A stretch of 64,000 bases of DNA from Trichaptum fuscoviolaceum (Eukaryota > Basidiomycota > Agaricomycetes > Hymenochaetales > Trichaptaceae). The stretch spans positions 4,115,558-4,179,557 of the forward strand of contig CAJSYZ010000011.1 of NCBI GenBank assembly GCA_910574455.1. The letters run 5' to 3'. This document shows positions 41,215 through 52,298 of this stretch, piece by piece. The translations under genes and the position numbers were made by a program. The notes beneath the pieces are model-generated. The model made no database searches. It was not told the origin of the DNA and worked only from the letters and a program-made list of their open reading frames with translations. Numbering within the stretch: the stretch's first letter is position 1; each line of letters begins with the position of its first letter.

Positions 41215-42640
41215 TGTCTTTATTGAGTAGGTACGTAGTACAAGCTTGGTCAGTAAGAAACAACAAGTAAGGTTCAGACCAACGTACCAAGATCAATAAC
41301 ATTCAAAAGACATCATTATGTAGCAGAGCACTCTAATCATCATCCGCCTTAGAGGACTGCTGCACATCCACAACCATCCCCAAATGCCATCCATCGCGCT
41401 GCTCAAACACAACGCAATCACTTCTATCTGTACGGCAATAACTCGTATGCCTTCGCGATCCGGGTGTTGCAGAAAGCTCTCGAGGGGCTGCTACCTGGAA
41501 GCCGTCAACGATGCTTTGAGCCACGGCGAAGATATCAAGCCCATGCTCATTGGAGACACTTACAGCATTGGCAAACACAATGGAGGTGCATACCATCCTT
41601 CGGCCTCTCATAGCACTCTACGACCTCCTTCTCCCTAACGCACCCCTCAAATCTGTTCCTAGCAGACGTCAAGTGACGACTTCAGTTGCTCGCCTTCGAG
41701 GTCGAACGCAACCATTGCAAGAAGGGTATCGTGCGCGCTCTATATCCAGCGGATCCTTTCACAGAGTTGTGTATTTAAGACCGGCTCGTACGGCTCGTAT
41801 TTAGGAAGGTCGTCCTGGAGTTGATTTAACTCATAATCTACGAGCGAGGATGGTTTCACTGAGCTGATGTGTGGTATGAGAGAGAAAGTCAGCTACTTCA
41901 CAATTTGAATGTTGCGTCATTCACCATCTGACGTGTCCTTGTCGATGAAAATGGTAGTGGTTGTTTGCGTAGCTGGCTTTCCGCCACATATTAGGAAATA
42001 TGTTCCTAATCTCTAAGCTTTTGTTTGTTATGATAGATAATTGCCTGTCCTTTAGGTGTGCCTGCCCGAGTAGTGAGAGTCAAGTTGTGTGCTACGTCAC
42101 CCTTCAGATGTCATTCAAGTTGTTGTTCATTCTAGTACTATTTTCCCACGATTTCACTCCTAATCGCAGGGCTCCGGGCTCCCACTCGCTTTTTCAAGTT
42201 TCTGCCTATTCCTTCCTTACCTTCGCGACTATCTTCTGACCCGTCAAAGTTTCTCATGATCTCGCAAGATTATCCGAAATCGAATCTGTGACGTATCCTT
42301 GTGGCCTGGCGCACTGGTAAAGCTGTTGTCTAGTTTCCTCACTGACAAATAATCATGAGCGCAAACAAGCAATGTAGACTTTGCTCTATCAGTGGCGACC
42401 AGCATTACTTCGCCCCCGTGGGTCAGATTTAATACTCGCTCTAGCAAAAGCTACAGCTCTTCGCAAGCTAGAGGAAGGGACTTGTCTTGGGAAATTCTCG
42501 GAGAGACACGATGTGCCGCGTTGGAGTCGGGTGCAATTCTTGGATACGCGTAGCGCGCTGCGCGTCAGGCATCTGTCAAACAAAGGCGAGCAAATCGAAT
42601 TAACTACCACACATAAGAATCTCTAACACCTTCATATCGT
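41215..42640. other. No gene recognised
   Basis: Frames at 41,333-41,640 (both strands) and 42,381-42,626 lack domains and splice logic. May contain the decayed 5' part of the karyopherin. Confidence 0.35.
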
Positions 42641-42644
42641 CCAT

Positions 42645-43425
42645 CTACCAGTACTTGAAGTTCTCAATCGTGAACTTGCTGGTGAGATTCACTTCCTTAG
42701 CGGGAAGAAGGAACCCATCTCCCTCTGAGATCCACGACAAGTACTCCCCATCACACTCGAAGCTCACAAGCCTATCATCGATGTACTGCACCACGAAAGG
42801 CCAGCCTCCGCTCGGTCCCTGGCACCGTACGGACGCATAGAAATGGTTGATATACTTGCCATTCGCGCCTGAAAACGCCACGCACGTGTGCTCTACTTCA
42901 GTACCAACGTCCCACTGCCATAACGCGCGCTTTGGTAGGCTTACCTAGAAGGAAGATCTTCCCATCTTCGATCGGCTTGACCTCCCACTTTGCTTCGCGG
43001 TCGAGCACCCGGCTGTTAAAGTTGAGGGTGCCGTCCGGCCCGACCTTGAGGTATTGACCATCGAGGTTACGAATAGCGATGATACCGGAGACGTTAGCAT
43101 GGCGCCCTCCGCCGGAGCCACGTCCGGCACTTCCAGTACCATGGCTACCACCCGCACCGCGAGTACCATGGCTACCACCCGCACCGGAGTCGGAGTCGGA
43201 GTCGGAGTCAGAGTCATCGCCCTCGCCATGCACAGGACCGAGGTTGATGCGGTATCCGCCATCGTTGGGCAAACACTCGAGCACGTTCTTGTCCTGCTTT
43301 CTGTTGCCTGAGACTGAGCTGCCGAAGTTCACGTGGAACCCGTCATTGTTCGAGTTGGGTAGGATCTCCAGAACGCCGTGAACAGCGAAATTGAAGGGCA
43401 GGAATTCCGATTTGTGGGATGGCAT
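42645..43425 (-). CDS. Small beta-trefoil / fascin-like protein
   Basis: Exons 43,425-42,945 and 42,895-42,645 give 243 residues. The N-terminal block (FAVHGVLEILPNSNNDGFHV) is followed by an acidic/glycine linker (DSDSDSDSDSGAGG, then HGT/GAGG repeats). Two or three trefoil-like units then follow: IIAIRNLDGQYLKVGPDGTL, VAFSGANGKYINHFYASVRC, RLVSFECDGEYLSWISEGDG. The G-x-YL-x pattern recalls fascin and other beta-trefoil carbohydrate- or actin-binding folds. No signal peptide, so probably cytoplasmic. Ligand unknown. The intron restores frame precisely, which supports a real gene. Confidence 0.65.
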
Positions 43426-43795
43426 GTCTGTCTAAATTTTGGTTAGTGATTTATCCTTAAGGGTAAATAGAACACTAACTGTCTGTAGAGATCAGTGGCT
43501 AATGGTATGAGTGATTTACAAGAAAGAGACCGACCTTATAAAACCTGCAAAGTTCGAATTCCGCTTGCAGTCTTTACCATCCATAGTTATATGGCCTGTA
43601 TTCTTATCGAAGAATATGAGGCGAGACGACGCACTCCTGTCAAATAACGAGCCAGGAACAATCTGTGCTCGCGCGGCGTGATAGGCATAGAAGATACTAC
43701 CTTATTCTACCTCTGGTTGAAAATTTCTCCTTCGACTGAAATTCGCTAACTGGTACATCCATTTCCAACGGCAGGGACTGAAGGTATAGTGAAAC

Positions 43796-44026
43796 ATGCG
43801 TATACGACACTGTCTCATTATCTTGCTGTTAGCTGAATCTATTGCTACTAAACAGAACCGCTTCGGCAACATATCCTTGGGGCGTACTCCGCACTTTTTA
43901 GCGGGAGAGGTCAGTCCATTTTCATTCAGTGCACCGTTTTTGAACATGACTATTGACAGATTTTCTCCTCCAAAAGGCTATCATCATATTCAAAACGTAC
44001 TTTTGACTGTGCTCAGTACGTGCTAA
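43796..44026 (+). CDS. Putative small secreted protein (copy 1 of tandem pair)
   Basis: 76 codons starting MRIRHCLIILLLAESIATKQ, a plausible signal peptide, then GEVSPFSFSAPFLNMTIDRF. The second copy downstream keeps GEVRLFSFNAPFLELDYRQI, so this part is probably protein-coding and under some constraint. The true gene may be spliced near 44,010 and continue into a frame containing VALSWKS (copy 2: VALKLEVILETSTE). No family recognised. Confidence 0.4.
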   Translation: MRIRHCLIILLLAESIATKQNRFGNISLGRTPHFLAGEVSPFSFSAPFLNMTIDRFSPPKGYHHIQNVLLTVLSTC

Positions 44027-44126
44027 ACTAGCAGGAACTGTGGCGTTAAGCTGGAAGTCATCTTTGAGTCCTCGACAGAGGTGAGCTGCTGGTATTGCTG
44101 AAGATTAACGTCATATCATCCTCAGA

Positions 44127-44345
44127 CTAACGCTGTACCTGTCGTGAACTATCGCTGAATAGTGCATATCTGCCGCAATTGGCATTAATACTCGATAGGA
44201 TGGTCAGATACAAAAGAGAGAGCACCCTGTGATTCGGCTTACAGACAGACAGGTTGATATTCGTATTACCACCATGGATCGCTCTGACGGAATGAATTTG
44301 AACCAAAAGTAGAAGGAGAAAACAGTACCTTATCGTGCGTGACAT
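44127..44345 (-). CDS. Possible small secreted protein
   Basis: 72 codons; starts MSRTIRYCFLLLLLVQIHSV, a good signal-peptide profile, followed by a short polar mature part containing NTNINLSVC. A GTAAGC donor follows SVC, so the gene may be spliced. No family recognised; it lies between the two duplicated units. Confidence 0.25.
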   Translation of the reverse strand: MSRTIRYCFLLLLLVQIHSVRAIHGGNTNINLSVCKPNHRVLSLLYLTILSSINANCGRYALFSDSSRQVQR

Positions 44346-44585
44346 ACCTCTGACTAGCTACCTTTGACTCAACTTGTCCATATTAATGTGAACGGAGTTC
44401 TTATCGATAAATGTGAGGCGAGACGACGTCCTCTTGTCAAAGTTGGGTTAACGGACAAGCCAGGAACAATCTGTGTTCGTGCGGCGTGACAGTCATGGAA
44501 GATACGGCCTTAGGTTACCTCTGGGTGGATATGTCTCTTTCGACTGCAAATTCGCTAACTAGTATCTTCAACAGCAGAGTGCATC

Positions 44586-44909
44586 ATGCCTATACGACAT
44601 AGTTTCATAGCTTTTCTAACGGTTGGAGGCTACTACTACTTTTCAGTGCCATTTCGCCGAAATATCCTTGGGGCCTAATCGCCAACGTTTTTGGAAGGAG
44701 AGGTCAGGCTATTTTCATTCAATGCTCCGTTTTTGGAGCTTGACTATCGTCAGATTTTCTTCTCAGAAGGCCATCGTTATATTCGGGCGTATTTTCGACT
44801 GCGCTCAGTGAGTGTTTTGCTTAAAATGGACATTTCTGGAAGTGTGGCGTTAAAGCTGGAAGTCATCCTTGAGACCTCGACCGAGATGAGTACAGTGAAC
44901 GCGGGCTAA
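44586..44909 (+). pseudogene. Second copy of small secreted protein, frameshifted
   Basis: Starts MPIRHSFIAFLTVGGYYYFS and reaches a TAA after NILGA. The homologous continuation GEVRLFSFNAPFLELDYRQI lies beyond a frameshift relative to copy 1. It ends VALKLEVILETSTEMSTVNA. Probably dead or mis-read without its intron structure. Confidence 0.4.
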
Positions 44910-45010
44910 GGACGACTTTCGCATATTGCCGCAGGTGATGTTGATGTTCAAGTCGATAGGTTGGTCCAGTACAGAAAGAATCACACCCTCGGATTTTGCC
45001 TTACAGTCAT

Positions 45011-48000
45011 AACTTTATATTTTCATCATCGACCCCTTTGATTACCCGAATTCAAATCAAGAGCCAGACATAGACGTACAACGAAGCACCTTCGGAGCTC
45101 GTCCCGGTATCAACTAACTCACTTAGACAGTCATTCACCTTATTGTACGTGTTAGAATACAAGCCAGAGTTTTATCTATTACATTCTTGGACATAAATGC
45201 ACTGCATCAACGCGTCGCTATTAGTTTTAGGGATGCTTTTAAGGGATGCGCCTTCTGAGTAAAGTAAAGGGTGCCCTTGGGCCGTAAATAGTGTTTTATA
45301 GATATCTAGACATTATCGTCCTTGTATTATGAGACTGCAGAAGTGGACAAGAAGAATAGCATTGCCAGAGGCGGCAAGTAACCTACTGCTATCTTGGCGG
45401 AGTTGTACGCACGTACTAAGCTTGTTCTGCTCCCAGGTTATCATTCGAAAGTTGTGCTCTATTTAGCAAGGAATCTGATGAATGATTATCCCAAGAAGAA
45501 AAATGAAGAATAATAACATGAACTTCGAGCGTACATGTTGTTATTGCGGACGCGGCATTCGTGCTGATGCCCATTATCGAACCCGGTGACGGCATTCATG
45601 GCGGGTCTGAATTCAGAGTCGGAAGCCATTGCATTTTCTCTGCCAAAGTTCTGGACCTCGACTCGAGAGTCGAGCGATTAGAAGGTTGGTATAACCTTTT
45701 TTTAGCAAGCTCAAAGAATTAAATCTTCTGCCTAATGTTATCGGTCGAGTTAGTCCTTCCCTATCATGCAGTATAGCACGGGCTCGTTTGCGAAGGCGCT
45801 GATCCGCTCGCGGACTCCCGTTTACTTGCACTGGGTGTTGCCGAGTTCCGAGAGTCAGCGAAGCTACCGGAGTGACAAGTACGCTATCTTAGGCTGAGAT
45901 AAGGAGCACCGAGAGCTATGTATATTAAGGGGGTAAGATGATGGATGCCGAAGTGAGCTCATGCGGCTCTTCCGTTATTCTACAGTTCTATGAACAAAAA
46001 CGTAAGAGAATGTATTGAAAGCCGGTTAGCTCAGATACACTTACTACCTTTTTTAGATAGCTTCCTCAATAGAAAGAGATTGTACATTTGGTATACAGAG
46101 TGGCTGGAATTTGTATGCGGGGGAAGGAACAGTATGGATACATACATACGCTTCGTGACATCTCGCGGCCTCGCTCGAATGTCTGTTTATTGTCTTTTAA
46201 ATGTTAAAAGGACTGCGTAACAGATAAGTCCGCATTGTATTCCCTGGGATTGCATCGTAAGGATATTGTGGTCGATCTCGCCCTAAGGGCTTCGTCCCGT
46301 CAGCGGTTTGCGATTCACATCCGATTTACGGGACTGTAGCCGGGACTACCAATCCTCTGCTACCTGGACAGGAGGAAATTATATTTGGTAGGTCCCGTGC
46401 CTTCTCCTACGCTAAAAAAATTCGAAATGTGAAACGGATTGGTAGAGTAGGATGAAATGAACAAAAGTTAGTACATTCGGCCCATCCGTCGGGCGGCACC
46501 AAGAATTTGCCACAATGATGCCGGCGCCGGCGGTGACTCGGACTCTGATGACGTCATCATTAATCAACATAAGTTAAGGTTCACGAACTTCAACTTGAAC
46601 TTTGAAGACTTGCGCACTGCCCTCTTTGACGGCGGGCAGTTTGTCCCCACCAAGTCATTCCTTCCTTCCAATTGAGGACATGTAATACTACTTTCGATAA
46701 CTGAATCGTGTGGTAGAATGATGTCTACGAAATTGGAGCCTCTTGTGACTTGTCTGCAAGCTCAGAAGTTGTAACTTTTCTGCAACTCGATTTATCAGTG
46801 AATGACTTTCTCTAAGTAAGAGCGTAGCGTATTCTTACAAGTTCTCAATCTATAGTGCTTATACCGTGTGCATCGTACTTTATGACGGCTTTGTTCGCTG
46901 CCAGTGTTGAGTTGCGTGTGCCTTCATAAATCGTTATGTACTCTTCTATTGATCGGCTCCTTACACAGCAGACGCGTCCTTTTCTGCTTCGACTTAGGAA
47001 AGCGGTGCCCGTAGCTGATGCGTTCAAGGTTGAAATTTTGATCTACGTTCTAAACCTACCGCTTCTGGGATCTAGGTACGACATGAACATGTTCATCAGC
47101 CATCGAACAGCACCCACACAGCTTGAACTCGCACGCACAAATGCACCTGCGTGGATGCACTGCACATCAGCGGGCTCAGGAAGTGTACGTTCACACCGCC
47201 TCTACTACACTGCGTCATCATCACTGGCAAGCCATCAGACGACAGGATATAAGTACGGCGCCTACCAAGCACTGCTGCCAGTGCCGACCACGAATGTCAT
47301 TTTCATTCGCTTCCGTCGCTCGTTCCTGGTACCGCTCTCCTTGGCAGATGTCTCAATTAGCTTCCCCAAATTCATTGGGTAGCGACGCCGTCATATCAGC
47401 CCCTTGGAATTCGGAGGGCGTTCACTCCCTCCCTACTTTTCGGATCGTGTGCACCAATTCGCCAGGGATAGGAGAGCAAATGCGATAGGTCTAATATGAT
47501 GATCTGATTGGGCGCTGCAAGTGTCTCTTGGCCCTGTCCATGAGCGATTAGGCGCAAGACGTACGTCTCTCGCTACTGCTTGTTGCTTAGCCTTTAGGGG
47601 TGGTTCTCAATCAGTTTCACAGGGAGCGATGACGCAGGCTCGGCAGACCTCTCTTCCGTGCCGCGTACCTGTCAATGAATGAATTTCATCAGCCAACAAT
47701 GATTGCGGTTTTAGACGCACAGAAAGACCCGTTATTGCTCGGCGCTTATGCCTGAGTCCGAATCCGAGTCGCAAGCGCCCGGTCTCTTTTGCTATCAGGC
47801 TGTGCTATCACCAGCCTGAGGCGTACACGTGAGTGACGCGACGTCCATAATAATACACTAACAGCATTTTTCAAAGATCTCCAAGCTTAAAATACAAGCT
47901 TCCGGAAACAACGCAATACTCATACATTCATACATATGTGTAACATGAAGATAAATTTTTGTGACTTACAAGCCATGGGTATTCCGGGTTTGAGTGAATT

Positions 48001-48735
48001 GATCTGCTAAATATCAATACGGTCACTCCGAGTTCCGTACTCACTCGTGCAAGTCAGACTATACGGATGAGAATCTTCAAGCTAAGCACCACACTCCGGA
48101 TGACTGGATAAGATTCAAACTTCTTAACCCAATCAGATCGTATCCGGGAGTAGTATGACTACCAAAGAGGTACGGTACATACTCTCATGGTTTCCAAAAG
48201 GGTCCTCGCACTCGCCGTGACCCGGGCGGACCTTATTATCCATAGTTAAAACAATTAGCCTTCCCACTGGTAGCTAAGAGACGGCAGCGAAGATCACTTC
48301 CAAATCTGACTCGATTGGGTGATCGGCAGCTGTTGTCTAAACTCTATTTTGCTCGCCGGATGGAGCGAGGAAACCAAGAAAACTCTACTGTCTGTTCTCG
48401 GGTCAGAACGGGATGTCGAAGACTTAATGAATGAATCAATGGAGCTGAAATATGCATATTTGTTCTGGGTGTTATGATGTCAAAGGAACCGTTATTACAG
48501 GTGGAGATTACAATAATGAGTAGTGTGTATATACAAACGTGCCCTGCACTGGCGAATTAAGTGGCGGTGAAATGTATTCTAATGATACAGTGAATGTCGA
48601 ATATAAATATATAGATATGAGAGTGAAAAGAAGGGATGTGTATTGCTACAGTTAGATTGCAAGTTTATACTTCCGAAGCATTACCGGATATTATACTGTA
48701 TTTCTCGGAGTTGATTGAAGGATCGGAATAGAGAT
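45011..48735. other. Long gene-poor stretch
   Basis: No gene recognised in 3.7 kb. A plus frame at about 46,490-46,675 (GGDSDSDDVIINQHKLRFTN, FNLNFEDLRTALFDGGQFVP, ending FLPSN) has coding character and could be the last exon of a lost gene. The frames at 45,990-46,220 and 46,936-47,488 show no domains. Confidence 0.35.
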
Positions 48736-49483
48736 TTACTCCAAACGGCGGCCGCTGAGAAGGAGAGTGATGGCGACAATGCAAGGCTCGAGAAGACCCC
48801 ACTGAATAGCTTGCTCAGTCATCTCGAGATCGACGACATGTCGATTCTTCGTCGCGGTGACCACAGGATTCGAGTTCGGTGTCTGTGTGAACAACTACCC
48901 AAGTCATTTAGTAAGAACCTGGAGTCATGGGAGAAGGGATCTTACCAGCAATGACTCGCCGCTAGGACACCAAGTAAACTTGGCCCCACGGACTTCCATT
49001 TGGCGCACAGGCCTGCTCGGTGCTCATTCAGCATTTCTTGCGCTTTGAAATGAGCTTTTCAAATTGATAGCCTTACCTCCCGAAGTTTTGGTCCATGGCG
49101 ACGCGCAGCCAGTCCGCCGCATTTGTCTTGCTCACGCTGCCGCGCACTTCGACCTTCGGTCGCGTCTGCCACTCGACGAGTGCGACGCTGCGGTTCTCCG
49201 TATCTTTGAATGTCGTATAGCCCGCCAGGCTCTGGTCCGTCGTTACCTTGATCACGGGCCGCTGGCCAGGCCCGACGACGATCGAGTTGAGAATGTTCGG
49301 GTTGGGGTTCGTGAACTGGAAGTGCACGTTACCCCCGTAGGACCCGCCGGGCCCGGAGCCGCCTGTCATGGGGAGCGCGCCGTATACAGAGGGCGGTTGC
49401 GAGCCTTGGTCAGGCCCCAGGCTGAACATGGAGGTCCCGTACCAGCCGCCTTGGATGAATGGGTTACTGTGCGTGGAAGACAT
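48736..49483 (-). CDS. DUF6593-type protein
   Basis: Exons 49,483-49,077, 49,012-48,946 and 48,894-48,736 join in frame to 210 residues. Features of the basidiomycete DUF6593 family: N-terminal NPFIQGGWYG, VHFQFTNPNPNILNSIVVGP, the conserved NRSVALVEWQTRPKVEVRG, TWCPSGESLL, and a hydrophobic end LEPCIVAITLLLSGRRLE. The family is expanded in Agaricomycetes and its biochemical role is unknown. The gene looks intact. Confidence 0.82.
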
Positions 49484-52298
49484 TATAGTTATGAAATTAG
49501 TGAGATGTAAAGTTCTCTAAGATCTAAGAGACTGGAAGAAGGAATGAATGTGAAGAGTATTGGATGATGCTGCTCACCTTTCGCGAACGCTTGATGTCTT
49601 TATACTGTCATGTCGTTGGCGGACAAGACACGGGGATTGATTTACATTCCGTACAGCATATCGAAGAGAGATCCATCGAGGGAAGCCGTTCTAAAACAGC
49701 TAGAGGAAAGCTCAGGGAGAGGAAAACCGTCAGAGCCACCAGTGTGGACAAGGCCAGCACTGCAGAATTGCGCGGAAACAGAGAAGTCATTTCCTGCGGG
49801 TTTCTCGGACTCCAGTGGGCACAGTCCTGAAGCTCGAAGCTCTAAAATCGAAGAAGGTACGAACAACTCGGAAGAGGTGATGACACTACGAGGTTGGTCA
49901 TCGGTGCGACGGGTGCCCGACGGTGTACATCGAGAGGCAGAAGTCGGTTGATGTGGATCGGGTAGGGCGCCTTCTGGAGAGACTTGGCTGCGCGGTGCTT
50001 TACGGACGAAGCGAGCGGGCGGGCGGCGCCAGAACAGAAATCTCGCCCTTCTGCGAGTCGTCGCCTCAGTGAGGAGGTACAGCACCCAGGAGCGTCGGCT
50101 AGCGTGTTGAAGCCGCAAGCGTCGTGCATAGTGATATTCCTGCAGAATATAAGACGAATAATTGAGATTACTCCTTATGAACATTCGGTAATTTCATACT
50201 CACTGTGTAGGTGTGGTAGCTGGAGGTACAAAAGGAGGGCAGACGGACAACATCATCAGACATCAGAGGCGGTGATGCGAATTTACCCGGGTGATCGCGC
50301 GCCGCGTGCGTCTCGCATGGGTCATAATAATGGATGCCGCAAGAATAGATCGATCAGGGTCCTGCGACCCCTTAGGCTGATGTCTTCTGCTCGTATTTCT
50401 CTAATTCTTAGAATGAGATAGCTAGTGAAAGTGTTATTAATAATAATTATAGGGAATATTCGATGTATAGAAGCAATGTTATTTCTTAACTTGGAACAAT
50501 CGAAAACGAATGATGATTCAAAACGCATGCTTCCTCCCTCGTACACGTGAGTCATTCGTCAAGCTACAGGGATATCTGAGAGAAACATTACATCAAGAGA
50601 CGAAATCTATTTTGCTCCGGAAATCGGTGCTTAATCTCCATTTCCTCCCCGTAATTCCAATTGCATGATAACTTTCGTTCAGCTACCTTAGACTGATAGA
50701 ATGAACGGCATAAACTTGAGAGCTCTCCGCTTACTTTTGATCGTCTCGTGATCTGTCTTTCGGGATTTGATCACGCTCATGCAGTGACGGACATTACGAG
50801 AGGTAAACCCGTTCAGTCGGAGTCGGGATGGTTACTAACTTCAGGTCGTGACACGCTCAGTAAGCTCTGACGTACACACTGGCACACTACACTTACTAGA
50901 CTAGGCGTCTCCGAGCTCGGAGATCAGAAGCGCTCGGTGGTAAGTGTCGGGTGGTAAGTGAGCACGCCGGAGAATGCTCCAAAAATAGCGAGCCTGAGGC
51001 AGTGCTGACTTGAAGCCTGACTTGTCCGTTGTTGTTTTTTCATACCAACCAATCAGAATTGAACTAGAGAAATGCTGGGAAGGTAGCGCGCGCCGTTCCA
51101 ACCCGAGGAGTCAATGAGACCTGTAGGGCCGTGGTGCTCCATCCCCCAAAGGCCTTCGGCGGGAGTCAGAGCAACGGCTCATATGCCAAATGCGCACACC
51201 CGAGGCATTCCAAGTTGGGTAGTCCTTGTACTTTACTTGAAGCACAGCTCGAATTAAAGTCCGCGCATTCACTAGAATGCGCTCAATGGGCTTGAGAGCT
51301 AGCCGGAGCTTCAAGTACGTACGTGCACCGGGCCTGCGGATTGCGGCATGGAAACGAAACACGGCCGTGTTGCCAGGTGGAATCACTTAAAACAGTCAAT
51401 GAGAATGGTGGCGGAATGGGTCAATGTGAGGGGCGTACTACGAGACAATGTTTGAGCTCGTAGAATCTATTCATCAAGTGTCAGTGAGTGCATGTATGGT
51501 ATTTAGAATGGAGTATTGGAACTAGTTCGCATACGAAGGAAAAAAGGCTTCGTTGGATTTGTTTGGAGAGCATTTCTTCCTCACGAAGAGGTCAGTTCAA
51601 GGAGGAAAGCTATCTAATTTATGTATGTGAATCTAAGGTTAGACGTTTTGCGTTCCATATACTCAAAATGCTTATTTGGAATAGACATTTAGCCTCTTGA
51701 GTTGTTTTGGTAAAGAACGTCAATCAGAGATCTGAGTTTTTTCCCTTTCAAGCCAAAGCGCGAACTGCAACCGCTGTGATTTCGCATACAATAGTCGATC
51801 TATGACTCGAAATGCATGAGAGTCGGAATTGGTGCCCTCTCTTGATATGTCCATGATTGGTACCTTACAGGATATGTAAGTATTATGAGCAACTCTGCTA
51901 TTCGACTGCGTAAAACACGATACGGGACCTTTTCATTTTTTCTTATATTTCAACATGTCGTCAAATAGTTCGGGAGTTATGTCACGGCGAGCTGATATCT
52001 CTTTATTTCGCGGTCTTTTAGTTATAGAAGGTTGCAAAGATTTGAAGGAGAGTGGCTGGGAGGAAAATTCTGAAAGTCAACTTGGCATGTGTTACACTCA
52101 GATTACCAATTTTGGACGACCGTGAGCTTGAGCTTTAAGTTGAAGTCGTCATTGGTGATCCGAGTTGCGTGGCTTCGCACTCACCTCCTTCCTCGCATCC
52201 TTTTTTCTTCATTGTCGACGACGACGACGACGAATGGTTGATATCGCCTTCACCGTCCCCTGCAACACTGCTTCGTGCTCTCAGATTTCGGCCACCTC
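49484..52298. other. No firm gene; one GC-rich frame of unknown nature
   Basis: A 180-codon minus frame at 50,184-49,642 (arginine-rich start, later SSELFVPSSILELRASGLCP) lies in locally GC-rich DNA, and overlapping frames are open on the other strand. I cannot decide which, if any, is coding. A 91-codon minus frame at 51,386-51,111 also lacks motifs. The remainder to the permease start shows nothing. Confidence 0.35.

Larger units (their letters stand above)
43594..45010. repeat. Diverged direct tandem duplication, unit about 800 bp
   Basis: Copy 1 (about 43,594-44,395) and copy 2 (about 44,395-45,010) share in the same order TTCTTATCGA, GAGGCGAGACGACG, GCCAGGAACAATCTGTG, TACCTCTGG, TTCGCTAACT, GAGAGGTCAG, GCTGGAAGTCATC and CGATAGG. 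Spacing between matching points is about 800 bp. Identity is moderate. Confidence 0.7.

Noticed and set aside
49610..50184. Possible gene on either strand in a GC-rich stretch
   Set aside because: Open frames in several phases, no domain, no splice support; listed only as an uncertain region.
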